A stretch of 64,000 nt of DNA, taken from VAZQ01 sp963739385 (GTDB lineage Bacteria > Pseudomonadota > Alphaproteobacteria > Rhizobiales > Xanthobacteraceae). A program made the translations under genes and the position numbers. Position 1 is the first letter of the stretch. Each line of letters begins with the position of its first letter. This document shows positions 9,258 through 18,852 of the stretch, one piece after another. Below the pieces are notes generated by a model, which was not told the DNA's origin, did no database searches, and worked only from the letters and a program-made list of their open reading frames with translations. Where the stretch lies: NCBI GenBank assembly GCA_963739385.1, contig CAVUAI010000040.1, positions 1-64,000 on the forward strand, given 5' to 3'.

Positions 9258-10412
9258 TCACGCCCCGGCATCCGCCGACCCGCGGCGGAACACACTACAT
9301 TGCGTCGCATCGATCTCGACCGCAACCTCGTCACCGACCTTGAAATACTGCAACGGGTGGGTCTGCACGCGCAGCACCGGGCCGCTGCGCAGCGTCGCGT
9401 AGTATTCGCTGATATTGCCGAGGAAGACGTGGCTGGTGATCTTCGCCAGTCTCCCGGCGTCGGCGCCGTCCGCCGCGCGCACTTTTGAGTCACCGCGCTG
9501 GCCGCTCGTTTCGCTCGCCAGCGCGGTCAGGCGGATGTTTTCCGGCCTGATGGCGACGTCCACGCTCTCGCCCGGCCTGAAGCCGCCGAGCGCGGCGACG
9601 GCGAGCGCGAGATCGGGAGCGACCTCGATCGTGCCGCCGCCGTTCGCGACCGTCCGCACCGTGCCGGGCACCAAATTCACCAGCCCCATGAAATCGGCGA
9701 CCATGCGATTGGCCGGATGGGCATAGACTTCGAACGGGGTACCGTACTGCTGCAACCGGCCGCCGCTCATCACCGCGACCTGATCGGAGAGCGCGAGCGC
9801 CTCGGCCTGGTCGTGGGTGACATAGACGAAGGTGATGCCGGTGCGCCGCTGCAGGTCCTTGAGCTCGGTGCGCATGCGCTCGCGCAGCTTGGCGTCGAGA
9901 TTCGACAGCGGCTCGTCGAGCAGCAGGATCGACGGCTCGACCACGAGCGAGCGCGCGAGCGCGACGCGCTGCTGCTGGCCGCCGCTGAGCTCGTTCGGGT
10001 AGCGGCCCTCCAGGCCCGAGAGGTTGACCAGCGCCAGCGTCTCCTCGACCCGCTTGCGCGCCGCCGCCGCCGCGACCTTGCGCAGCTTGAGCCCGAACAC
10101 GACGTTCTCGAACACGGTCTTGTGCGGCCATACCGCGTAGTTCTGGAACACCATCCCCATGCCGCGTGCGTCCGGCGATACCACGGCGCCGGGCGACGAC
10201 AGCACGCGGCCATCGATCTCGATGGTGCCGTGATCCGGCACGATGTAGCCCGCGATCAGGCGCAGCGTCGTGGTCTTGCCGCAACCGGAGGGACCTAGCA
10301 GCGTCACGAACGAGCTGTCCTTGACGTCGAGATCGAGATCGGCGACCGCCGCGAAGCGGGTGTCGCGCGCGCCGAAGCTTTTCGACAATCCGCGGATGGC
10401 GATGCCGGCCAT
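9258..10412 (-). CDS. ABC transporter ATP-binding protein
   Basis: A 384-residue ATPase of the spermidine/iron-type (PotA/FbpC) group that powers the importer encoded next to it. Walker A GPSGCGKTT (about 40-48), Q-loop MVFQNYAVWPH, signature LSGGQQQR (142-149), Walker B LLLDEP and the H-loop YVTHDQ are all intact. The C-terminal third is the TOBE-type regulatory domain (VAIRPENIRL). It starts two bases after the stop of the permease gene, and is followed by the hydrolase, so the set is one operon. Confidence 0.93.
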   Translation of the reverse strand: MAGIAIRGLSKSFGARDTRFAAVADLDLDVKDSSFVTLLGPSGCGKTTTLRLIAGYIVPDHGTIEIDGRVLSSPGAVVSPDARGMGMVFQNYAVWPHKTVFENVVFGLKLRKVAAAAARKRVEETLALVNLSGLEGRYPNELSGGQQQRVALARSLVVEPSILLLDEPLSNLDAKLRERMRTELKDLQRRTGITFVYVTHDQAEALALSDQVAVMSGGRLQQYGTPFEVYAHPANRMVADFMGLVNLVPGTVRTVANGGGTIEVAPDLALAVAALGGFRPGESVDVAIRPENIRLTALASETSGQRGDSKVRAADGADAGRLAKITSHVFLGNISEYYATLRSGPVLRVQTHPLQYFKVGDEVAVEIDATQCSVFRRGSADAGA

Positions 10413-10414
10413 GC

Positions 10415-12154
10415 TCAGGCACTCACCGGCGCGGCCTCGCCGCGCGTGCCGATGCCGCCGCCCAGCCAGTTCGCCAGCCAGATGGCGATGCCGATGATCA
10501 CCATGTTGATCATGGCGAGCGCGGCGACCGGCTCGATGTAACCGGTTTCATAGAGGTTGTAGACCGCGACTGCCAAGGTGATCGAGCTCGACGAGAACAG
10601 CAGGATCGACGCGGAGAGTTCCTGGATCACCGGCACGAATACCAGCAGCCAGCCCGCGAACAGGCCCGGCCGGATCAGCGGCAGCGTGATCTCGCGCATG
10701 GTCGTGGCCCACGAGGCGCCGAGGATCTGCGCGCTCTCCTCGAGCGAAGGATCGATCTGCCGCAGCGAGGAATTGGCGGCACGCACCCCGAGCGGGATGT
10801 AGCGGCCGACATAGGCGAGGAGCAGAATCGCCAAGGTCCCGTAGAGCGCGATCGGCATCGCGAGCCAGAACTGGATGAGCGCGACCGCGACCACGATGCC
10901 GGGCAGCCCGAGCGGGATGAGCGCGGCGTAATCGAGCGCGCGGCGGCCGGGGATGCGCGTGCGCAGGTCGATCCAGCCGATGACGGCGCCGAGCAGCACC
11001 GCGATGGTCGCAGCCGCCGTCGCCAGCATCAGGCTGTTGACGATCGCGCGTTGTGTCACGTTGTAGTCGAACAGGATGAACTTGTAGTTGGCAAGCGTGA
11101 GGCCTTTCCAGAATTCGAGCCCCCAGGACTTCGAGAACGACACCGCGATCAGGGTCGCGTAAGGGGCCGCGATCGAGACGATGAAGATCAGGATGACGCA
11201 GCCGAGCATGACCCAGCGGAAGGCGCCAAGCTGCATCAGCTGCGGCCGCGAGCCTTTGCCGGCGAGGGTGACGTAGGACCGCCGCGCCAGGAACGCGCGC
11301 TGCAGGTAGAGCGCAACGACGGTGATGAGCACCAGCACCAGCGACAGCGCGGAGGCAAGCCCGTACTCGGGCGGATAGTCGAACAACGCATAGATGCGGG
11401 TCGGCAAGGTGAAGATGCGTGCCGGCAGCCCGATGATCGCCTGCGAGCCGAACAGGGCGAGCGCATTGACGAAGGCGAGCAGCGTGCCCGACAGGATCGC
11501 CGGCGCAACCAGCGGCGCGGTGATGGAGAGCGCCGTCCGCAGCTTGCCGGCACCCAGGATCTGCGCCGCCTCCTCGTAGGAGGCATCGACCGACAGGAGC
11601 GCGCTCGAAGCCAGCAGATAGACGAACGGGAAGGTGTGCATGACGGTGACGAGCACCAGCCCGGGCATCGAGAAGACATTGAAGGTGAGCCAGGGGAGCC
11701 CGGCGACGTCGCGCATGAGCACGTTCATCAGCCCGGCATTGGGGCTGAACAGATAGGTCAGCGCGATGGCGGTGAGAAACGGCGGCGACAGGTACGAGAG
11801 CGTGGCGGTGAGCTGGATCAGCGGCTTTGCCGGCACGTCGGTACGGCTCACCGCCCACGCCAGCACGAGGCCGATGATCAGGCTGAACAGGCCGGTCCAG
11901 GCCCCGAGGATGAGCGAGTTCTTGAGCGCGGTGAGATAAAGCCGGCCGGACAGCACCTCGCTGAAATGATCGAGGCTGAGCCCCTGCTCGCCCTTCACGC
12001 TGCCGAACAGGAGCGAGAGCAACGGCAAGACCACGAGTACGATGAGCGCGACGATGGCGCCGCCCATCACCACATGCTCGAGCCTGAGCCGCGCCCGCAA
12101 CGGCGCCCGTGCAAGGCCGGGACGCAGGGTGGCACTCACAACATCGGTCGTCAT
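10415..12154 (-). CDS. ABC transporter permease, fused double-domain (FbpB/ThiP type)
   Basis: A 579-residue inner-membrane permease made of two fused binding-protein-dependent transport domains, as in FbpB or ThiP. Each half has about six helices and an EAA-type loop for the ATPase: YEEAAQILGAGKLRTALSIT in the first half and LEESAQILGASWATTMREIT in the second. The start at 12154 (MTTDVVSATLRPG) avoids a short unrelated extension reaching 12202. It is the first gene of the importer operon. Confidence 0.92.
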   Translation of the reverse strand: MTTDVVSATLRPGLARAPLRARLRLEHVVMGGAIVALIVLVVLPLLSLLFGSVKGEQGLSLDHFSEVLSGRLYLTALKNSLILGAWTGLFSLIIGLVLAWAVSRTDVPAKPLIQLTATLSYLSPPFLTAIALTYLFSPNAGLMNVLMRDVAGLPWLTFNVFSMPGLVLVTVMHTFPFVYLLASSALLSVDASYEEAAQILGAGKLRTALSITAPLVAPAILSGTLLAFVNALALFGSQAIIGLPARIFTLPTRIYALFDYPPEYGLASALSLVLVLITVVALYLQRAFLARRSYVTLAGKGSRPQLMQLGAFRWVMLGCVILIFIVSIAAPYATLIAVSFSKSWGLEFWKGLTLANYKFILFDYNVTQRAIVNSLMLATAAATIAVLLGAVIGWIDLRTRIPGRRALDYAALIPLGLPGIVVAVALIQFWLAMPIALYGTLAILLLAYVGRYIPLGVRAANSSLRQIDPSLEESAQILGASWATTMREITLPLIRPGLFAGWLLVFVPVIQELSASILLFSSSSITLAVAVYNLYETGYIEPVAALAMINMVIIGIAIWLANWLGGGIGTRGEAAPVSA

Positions 12155-12328
12155 CGGGATCGCTTCCGCCCCACTCGACCGCGGGATGGAACCCGCAGGC
12201 ATTGCATTCTTAACACCGCGTTACGCGGAAACATCCGCCGTCGCAACCTCGACCGGCCACCGCCGCGAGGAGGATCGTTCCGCCGATCGCAGCGGTGCAA
12301 GGCAAATGCTCGCGCCCTCGCCGACGCA

Positions 12329-14788
12329 TTATTGCAGGCCCGGCGCCGCGTGGGTGATCTTCCCCGCCATCTCCGCCAAAGCCCCGGCAAAGGGATGGAA
12401 AGTGAAACGCACCACGTGCCGTCCGCGCGGGCACACCACGGCGCGGAAGATCACATCGGCCTTGAGAATTTCCGCCTCGGCGCCGTCGATGCTGGCGCGC
12501 CACCAGGGATGCCAGACATCGTTAAGGAGAAGGATGCCGCCCGCCGGCGCCTGCACCTCGACAACGACCTCGGTATTGGCATAGCGCAGCAGGCGCGCGC
12601 TGCCGCTGGAGCCGACCGCCGCGCTGGAGGAGAAGCCGATCGGCGCCTTCTTCAACAGCACGACGCGGCGCGGATCGACGCCCGGCCATCCGTCGCGCAC
12701 GAGCTGGTCGAAATCGACGACCCGCCAGTCCGTCAACAGCATCACGCGCGGCAGCGCGCGCGGATTCTCGTACACATAGGCGTCCTTGGTGCGCGCGACG
12801 AACTCGAGATCGCCCGGCTTGAGCGATGAATCGATCTGCTCCACCGGCACGCCGGTCGCGATCAGGCGCACGCCGAGGAGATCGGCAAAGGCCGATCGAT
12901 AGGAGGGATAGAGCGGCGAGAACCTCCGCTGGCCAGGCAGTGCGACCGTGTCGCTCGCATGCGTCACCTCCTGAAACCAGCGCAGCCGCAGCGGGTTGTG
13001 GCCGAACACGTGATCGAGGCCTTGCGCCAGCGCAAGGTTCGGCCAGTGATAGCCGATGCCGATGAGCTCGACGCGGTCCCGCCGGTCGGGCGCAGCGGCA
13101 GCGTCGAGTCGCGCCTTGATCAGGCGTACCGTTTCGTCGGTGGTGTCCTGCCGCAGCGCTTCAAATTGGGCGGGCGGCAGCGCCGTCGAGTTATGGGGCG
13201 CGTTGTTCCAGGCGAGGTCGACGCTCATGAAAGCGCCGATCAGCGCGATGGCGGCAAGCGGCCAGCGCAGGTTGAGATGGCGCGCCCAGGCCAGCACTGC
13301 CACCGCTGCCGCCGTGAAGACGATCGCGCTCGCCACCGGCACCAGAACCGGGGTGATGCCGACAACCGAATGGGCCAGCGCCAGCGCGCCAGTGATGAGC
13401 GCGATCGCACAGGTGATCTCCAGGGCGCGTTGGAGACGGGTTGGCCTGGGTACCGTGCCGGTCAGCCAGCGATGCACCAGATAGCCCGCAATCACGGCCA
13501 CCAGCGCGCCCAGCACGAAGGTCGCATCGGCCGGCCGGCGGTAGAGCGCAATGCCGGGAAGAAGGTCGTGCATGAGCCGGAAGGCGGGAGTGTAGGCTCC
13601 GAGGGTGTAAAGCAGCACCAGCAAGGCCGCGACGGTGAAGAACCGGATCTCGCGCGCCCAGGCCAGTCCGCGAATGAGCCCGAACGACACGACCGCGACG
13701 AAGGTCAGGGCGCCGGCGTAGAGCAGGCTCATGTTCTGCGAGAGGTAGAGCCCCGGCCACCCCCAGGCGGCGTCCCAGATCGGACTCTGCGGCGCCCAGA
13801 ATTCGATGTGCGGGTCCATGGCGCCGTAGAGATCGGCGAAGGCGAACTGCAGCAGGTGGACCGGATGAAGCGAACCGCCGGCCGCCGCGTCGAACCCGAT
13901 CTCGGGCCGGTTCGATCGCGCCGCCAGCAGCCAGGTCATGATCACCGGCACGGCGGCAACGAGCGCTGCGCTCACTCCCGCCGCCGCCAGCGGCTTGACG
14001 CTCGCGCGCAGGCGCGCCGCCGGCCGCGCGTCCGTGAGCCAATAGGCCAGCACGAATCCGGCAAGCACATAGAGCGACAGCAGCGCGACCTGATCCCGCC
14101 CGACCGCGATCAATCCGGCGAGCAGCCCGGCCGCCAGACCTGCACGCCACGATGATCGCTCCAGCGCTCGCGCCAGCAGCCAGAGCGCGAGCGGCAGATA
14201 GGCCAGGCTGATGATCTGCACGGTGTGCTGGATGCGCGCGTTGGCAGACCCGCCGAGCGCGAACGCCATCGCGGCGACCAGCGCGCCGCCGGCATGCCAG
14301 CCGCGGTCGCGGAAAAAGAGGATGATTCCGATCCCGCCGATGAACAGAGAGCCGAAGGTCACGGCATCGAAGGCGCGCAGGCTGATCGCGGGCGTGACGG
14401 CCGCCAATGCGACATAAAGCGGCGAGAACAGCAGCGTCTGCGGATCGGAAATCTGCGACCAGCCGGCGAAGACATCGGGCGACCACCACGGCCACTCACC
14501 GCGCGCAATCGAGCTTGCAAGAAATTGCACCTGCGGAAAGAACTGCGATTTCGCATCCCACGGAATCGTCACTGCGCCGGACAGCCACGGCCACGCCACC
14601 AGCAGGAAGCCGAGCGCGAAGATCGCTACTGTCACCATCAGCGAAACGCGCGCGACGGAGACGGCCGGTCGATCTGCGGTGCCGGCGGTGTGCGATCGCA
14701 GAGCATGCGCCGCTTGCGCGGCTGCGTCGGGCCAGCGCGACGTAACCTCGCCGTCCGCCGGCATCGGCGGGTCGTTCCTCAGGCCCAT
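12329..14788 (-). CDS. YfhO-like polytopic membrane protein
   Basis: An 819-residue inner-membrane protein resembling the bacterial YfhO family, which is related to GT-C glycosyltransferases. The N-terminal region holds about eleven hydrophobic helices; after the first helix comes WDAKSQFFPQVQFLASSIARG and then WWSPDVFAGWSQISDPQT, the Asp- and Trp-rich periplasmic loop of the family. The last third (from about residue 520) is mostly soluble and ends with LLLNDVWHPWWRASIDG, also typical. Members modify cell-wall polymers or add sugars in Gram-positives; the role in alphaproteobacteria is not known to me. It is transcribed alone, divergent from the deacetylase gene at 14951. Confidence 0.75.
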   Translation of the reverse strand: MGLRNDPPMPADGEVTSRWPDAAAQAAHALRSHTAGTADRPAVSVARVSLMVTVAIFALGFLLVAWPWLSGAVTIPWDAKSQFFPQVQFLASSIARGEWPWWSPDVFAGWSQISDPQTLLFSPLYVALAAVTPAISLRAFDAVTFGSLFIGGIGIILFFRDRGWHAGGALVAAMAFALGGSANARIQHTVQIISLAYLPLALWLLARALERSSWRAGLAAGLLAGLIAVGRDQVALLSLYVLAGFVLAYWLTDARPAARLRASVKPLAAAGVSAALVAAVPVIMTWLLAARSNRPEIGFDAAAGGSLHPVHLLQFAFADLYGAMDPHIEFWAPQSPIWDAAWGWPGLYLSQNMSLLYAGALTFVAVVSFGLIRGLAWAREIRFFTVAALLVLLYTLGAYTPAFRLMHDLLPGIALYRRPADATFVLGALVAVIAGYLVHRWLTGTVPRPTRLQRALEITCAIALITGALALAHSVVGITPVLVPVASAIVFTAAAVAVLAWARHLNLRWPLAAIALIGAFMSVDLAWNNAPHNSTALPPAQFEALRQDTTDETVRLIKARLDAAAAPDRRDRVELIGIGYHWPNLALAQGLDHVFGHNPLRLRWFQEVTHASDTVALPGQRRFSPLYPSYRSAFADLLGVRLIATGVPVEQIDSSLKPGDLEFVARTKDAYVYENPRALPRVMLLTDWRVVDFDQLVRDGWPGVDPRRVVLLKKAPIGFSSSAAVGSSGSARLLRYANTEVVVEVQAPAGGILLLNDVWHPWWRASIDGAEAEILKADVIFRAVVCPRGRHVVRFTFHPFAGALAEMAGKITHAAPGLQ

Positions 14789-14950
14789 TCCCTATCCCGC
14801 CTTGTGCACCGAGCGTGGGGCACAACATACTGCGGTCCGCCGCAGCGGAGCTCGCGAAGATGTCGCACCGGAACGCAACGCATTTGCTCGGTGGATCGTG
14901 ACGCGGCGCAGCCCTATCATAGCCAGCGAATGGAGTGAAACACCCCGCCA

Positions 14951-15871
14951 ATGACGACCACACCTACGACACCGACACCCATGTTGCCGCGCGACCGTTG
15001 CGACTATTCGGCGATCATCGATCGGCCGCCACTCAAGCTGCCCGGCGATGCAAGGCTCGCGTTCTGGACCATCGTCAACTACGAGGTCTGGGACATCGGA
15101 CGGCCGATGCCGCGCCAGGTCCTTCCCGCCCCGACCGGGATCCCGCTCCTGCCCGACGTGCCGCATTGGAGCTGGCACGAATACGGCATGCGGGTTGGCG
15201 CCTGGCGCTTTTTCGAATTGTACGAGCGGCTCGGCATCAAGCCTACGCTCGCGGTCAATGCGCGCACCTGCGAGGACTACACCCGCGTCGCCGAGGAAGC
15301 GAGGCGCCTGGGCTGGGAGTTCATGGGTCACGCCTACGACCAGATGCCGATCCACAAGGTCGAGGACCAGGCGGCGATGATCAACCGCTCCATGGACATC
15401 CTCGAACGCTTCAGCGGCAAGCGTCCGGTCGGCTGGCTGGGACCGGGACTCACCCAGACGCTCGAAACGCCCGAGCTTCTGGTCGATGCCGGAGTGAAAT
15501 ATATCGGCGACTGGGTCTACGACGATGAGCCGACGGTGATCCGGACCGCCAAAGGGCCGCTCGTCACCCTGCCCTACACGGTCGAGATCAACGACATCGC
15601 CATCATGATCGTGCAGCACCACGAAAGCGAGCAGCTCGCCCGCCGTGCCATCGACCAGTTCGAGCGCCTCTACGCCGAGGGGAAGAAGCGAGCCAAGATC
15701 ATGGCGCTCGCGATCCACCCCTATATCAGTGGCCAGCCGCACCGCATCAAATACCTCGAAGCGATCTACGATCATGTGCGCCGCTTCGAGGGCGTGCTGC
15801 ACTGGAACGGCGCCGAAATTCTCGACTGGTATCTCGCCACAAAGGCGACGAAAACCGGCGCCGCGGCCTGA
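14951..15871 (+). CDS. Polysaccharide deacetylase-family (NodB/PuuE-like) hydrolase
   Basis: A 306-residue protein of the NodB-homology fold, closest in look to the PuuE/allantoinase-like subgroup that works on small molecules rather than polymers. Signs are WTIVNYEVWD in place of the classical TFDDG, then GHAYDQM, GWLGPGLTQT and LAIHPYISGQPHRI, the conserved His-Pro motif. There is no signal peptide, so it should be cytoplasmic and is unlikely to act on cell-wall chitin. Divergent from the YfhO-like gene; no downstream partner on the same strand before the efflux operon. The reaction is probably amide or cyclic-amide hydrolysis, by family inference. Confidence 0.8.
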   Translation: MTTTPTTPTPMLPRDRCDYSAIIDRPPLKLPGDARLAFWTIVNYEVWDIGRPMPRQVLPAPTGIPLLPDVPHWSWHEYGMRVGAWRFFELYERLGIKPTLAVNARTCEDYTRVAEEARRLGWEFMGHAYDQMPIHKVEDQAAMINRSMDILERFSGKRPVGWLGPGLTQTLETPELLVDAGVKYIGDWVYDDEPTVIRTAKGPLVTLPYTVEINDIAIMIVQHHESEQLARRAIDQFERLYAEGKKRAKIMALAIHPYISGQPHRIKYLEAIYDHVRRFEGVLHWNGAEILDWYLATKATKTGAAA

Positions 15872-16143
15872 CGCGCTCGGCCAGCGGCCTACCCCCGAGG
15901 TCCCGAGCGCGCTGCCGCGCGCTCAGCAATAACCTTGCCGCATCAATCATTTGAGAGCTAGGTTGGAACGTGCTCAGCAATCGGGGTCGGAGCGCGCAGC
16001 GTGGGGAAACCTGTCTTTTAATTAAGTAGTCGCGTTGGGCCGGACTGCTAATATGGCGAGTTGGGTAACGGGGTTGGGGAAGCGTGCTGGGTTGACGCTA
16101 GAGCCCCGTTTCACGGGTGTCCGTAGCGTTGAAAGTCGGTCCC

Positions 16144-17599
16144 ATGCTCGACGAGTGGTGCAGGCGCGCCGTGCTGATCAGAGCCGGACGCTTTCGCCCC
16201 GTCTTTGTCGTTTTTTTGGGATTAGCTCTGGTGCAAATGCTGTCCGGGTGCATTTTCAGCTCCGAGCGGCCGGACCTCGCTCTCGATGTCCCGCCGCGCT
16301 ATGGTGCCGCGAGCGGAAATGTCCAGGCGGCGCTGCCGGCGCTGGATTGGTGGCGCGGCTTTCATTCGTCCGAGCTCACCGGTCTCATCGAGGAGGCGCA
16401 GACCTCCAATCTCGACATCGCTGCCGCCATCGGGCGCATCATGCAGGCCGACGCACAGGCCAAGATCATCGGCGCGCCGCTGTTGCCGGCGGTCGATTTC
16501 CTCGGCATCGCGGAGCGCCTGAAGCCGGCCGGGCGGGATCGAGCGCGAGCACTACCGGGTCACGCTCAATGCCGCCTACGAGATCGATTTCTGGGGCAAG
16601 AACCGCGCCAACTCCCGCGCCGCGCAGCAGATCGCCGTCGCCACCCGTTTCGACAAGGAGGTCGTCGTCCTCTCGACCATCGTGGCGGTCGGCACCGCCT
16701 ATTTCCAGGTGCTCTCGTCGCAGGACCGGCTGCGGATCGCACGGCAGAACCTGGACGCCGCCAACCGGGTGCTGACGCTGGTCAAGCAGCGCTTCGAAGC
16801 CGGCACCGCCTCGCAACTCGACGTCGCCCAGCAGGAGAGCCTGGTTGCCCAGGTGCGCGCGACCATTCCGATCTTCGATCAGACGCTGCGCCAAAACATC
16901 GCCATCCTCGCGGTCTTGATCGGCAAGCCGCCGGTCGATGTCCTGGTGAAGGGCGGCAGTCTCTACCGGCTGAGCATTCCGCGAGTCACGCCCGGGCTGC
17001 CGTCGCAGATCCTGCTCCAGCGCCCCGACATTCGCGCCGCCGAAGCCGACCTCGCCTCCGCCGATGCCAGCGTGGAAGCCGCGCGCGCCGCCTTCTTCCC
17101 GAGCATCTCGCTCACCGGCCAAGGCGGCTACGACAGCGCGATCTTCAAGATCCTGCTTACGCCGCAGAACGCCTTCTACAACGTCGCCGTCAACGTCGCG
17201 CAGCCGCTGCTCGACGGCTTCCGGCTGGAGGGGCAGCTGGAATTCGCGCAAGGCCGGCAATACGAGTTCTTGAAGATCTACTGCCAGACCATACTTGCAT
17301 CCTTCGGCGACGTGGAGATCGCCCTCATCGCCATCGCCGACTCGGCCGAGCGCGAGCGGCTGCAGAACCTGGTCGTGATCAGCTCGCGGGAAGCCTTCCG
17401 CCTTGCCGAAATCAGGTTGCGCGAGGGCACGGTCGATCTGGTGACCGTCCTGCAGACCCAGCAGACGCTGTTCACGGCCGAAGACAACCATGTGATCGCC
17501 CGGCTTGCGCGCCTGCAGGCCGTGTTGAGTCTGTTTCAGGCGCTTGGCGGCAGTTGGCTGCCGCCGGGCGTCGCAGCCGGTGTGAACGTGATCCGATGA
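16144..17599 (+). pseudogene. RND efflux outer-membrane lipoprotein (OprM/NodT type), frameshifted
   Basis: The outer-membrane channel of the tripartite pump encoded downstream. The start at 16144 gives a lipoprotein signal ending in MLSGC. Family segments follow: WWRGFHSSELTGLIEEA, then, in the next frame, NAAYEIDFWGKNRANSR and LLQRPDIRAAEADLASADA. The frame changes at 16531-16534 (GGGC); removing one base gives PAGGIEREHYRVTL and a normal-length protein of about 484 residues. Because of the shift, the upstream frame happens to run on through the adaptor gene, which would give a false fusion of over 900 residues. The gene ends with ATGA overlap into the adaptor, as in an intact operon, so an assembly error is likely. 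Confidence 0.8.
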
Positions 17600-18852
17600 C
17601 GCTGACGCGCCGAATTATCGTCCTGTTGATCGCCGCCCTCGTGATCGGCGGCGTCGTTGCCGTCTATTACATGCCGCAGTGGGAGCAGACGCAGGCGGCA
17701 TCGCGGCCTGGCCGGCGCGGCGGGCCGCCGGCGACCGAGCCCGTTCCGGTGCTGGCGACGTCCGCGCGTGCGGCCGACGTGCCGGTCTATCTCGACGGCG
17801 TCGGTACCGCGCGCGCTCTCAACACTGTGACGGTGCGCTCGCAGGTCGACGGCAAGCTGATCAATATCTCGTTCACCGAAGGCCAGGACGTTCCCAAGGG
17901 GTTCGTGCTCGCCAAGATCGATCCGACCACCTATCAGGCGCAGTACGACCAGGCGGTCGCCAAGAAGGCCCAGGACGAGGCGCAACTCGCCAACGCGCGG
18001 CTCGATCTCGATCGCTACACCCGGCTGGCGGCCTCGAATGCCGTCAACAAGCAGCAGCTCGATACCCAAAGGGCGACGGTCAGCCAGCTCGAAGCGCAGA
18101 TCAAGCTCGACCAGGCGGCGATCGACAATGTGCGCGCCATTCTGTCCTACACCGACGTCATCGCGCCGATTGCCGGCCGCACCGGCATCCGTCTCGTCGA
18201 TGAAGGCAACATCGTCAAGGCGGCGGACGCGACGGGCATCGTCATCCTTACCCAGCTGCGTCCGATCTCGGTGCTCTTCAGCCTGCCGCAGCAGCACCTG
18301 CCGAGTCTCAACAAAGGCATGACCGAGGGCCAGCTTCCGGTCGACGCCCTGACACCCGACGGCAAGAACGCGCTCGACCGGGGCAAGCTCATGGTGGTCG
18401 ACAATCAGGTCGACCAGACCACCGGCACGGTGAAGCTCAAGGCCGAATTTCCCAACACCAATCTGCAGCTTTGGCCCGGCCAGTTCGTCAATGTGCGGAT
18501 ACTCATCGACACCTTGCGCCAGGTGGTCGTTGTGCCGACGGCCGCACTCCAGCGCGGGCCGAACGGCCCGTTCGTCTATGTGCTCAAGGCCGACAACACC
18601 GTGGCGGTGCGGCTGGTGAACCTGACCCTGCAGGATGACCTACAGGCCGTGGTGGGGTCCGGCCTGGAGCCGGGTGAGCGCGTGGTGACCACCGGCTTTG
18701 CACGCCTGACCGAGGGAGCCCAGGTGGCGGTATCGAGCGCCGAGGACGCCGGGCAGATCTCGCCCGACGGCCGTCCGCGCCCGGACGGCACCCGCGGCAC
18801 GCGCGGCCGGCGAACACCGAGCGCGGGACTTCCTCCGGCCAGCAATCCATGA
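17596..18852 (+). CDS. RND efflux periplasmic adaptor (MdtA type)
   Basis: A 418-residue membrane-fusion protein linking the inner-membrane RND pumps to the outer-membrane channel. One N-terminal membrane anchor (residues 6-25), a lipoyl half-motif with GVGTARALNTVTVRSQVDG, an alpha-helical hairpin (about 110-160, Gln- and Ala-rich), the second lipoyl half TDVIAPIAGRTGIRLVDEG, then beta-barrel and membrane-proximal domains (VVVVPTAALQRGPNGPFVYV). The tail is Arg/Gly/Pro-rich. The start codon overlaps the stop of the channel gene (ATGA), and the stop overlaps the start of the next pump gene in the same way, so translation is coupled. Confidence 0.93.
   Translation: MTLTRRIIVLLIAALVIGGVVAVYYMPQWEQTQAASRPGRRGGPPATEPVPVLATSARAADVPVYLDGVGTARALNTVTVRSQVDGKLINISFTEGQDVPKGFVLAKIDPTTYQAQYDQAVAKKAQDEAQLANARLDLDRYTRLAASNAVNKQQLDTQRATVSQLEAQIKLDQAAIDNVRAILSYTDVIAPIAGRTGIRLVDEGNIVKAADATGIVILTQLRPISVLFSLPQQHLPSLNKGMTEGQLPVDALTPDGKNALDRGKLMVVDNQVDQTTGTVKLKAEFPNTNLQLWPGQFVNVRILIDTLRQVVVVPTAALQRGPNGPFVYVLKADNTVAVRLVNLTLQDDLQAVVGSGLEPGERVVTTGFARLTEGAQVAVSSAEDAGQISPDGRPRPDGTRGTRGRRTPSAGLPPASNP

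Noticed and set aside
11051..12829. A 592-residue plus-strand frame across the ABC permease
   Set aside because: Antisense shadow: very rich in Arg, Gly, Glu and Asp, with no recognisable family, and it crosses the ends of two real genes.
16117..18852. A single protein of over 900 residues joining an outer-membrane lipoprotein start to an RND adaptor
   Set aside because: The join exists only because the +1 shift at 16531-16534 throws the lipoprotein frame into the adaptor frame; the real C-terminal part of the lipoprotein lies in the other frame, ending at 17599.
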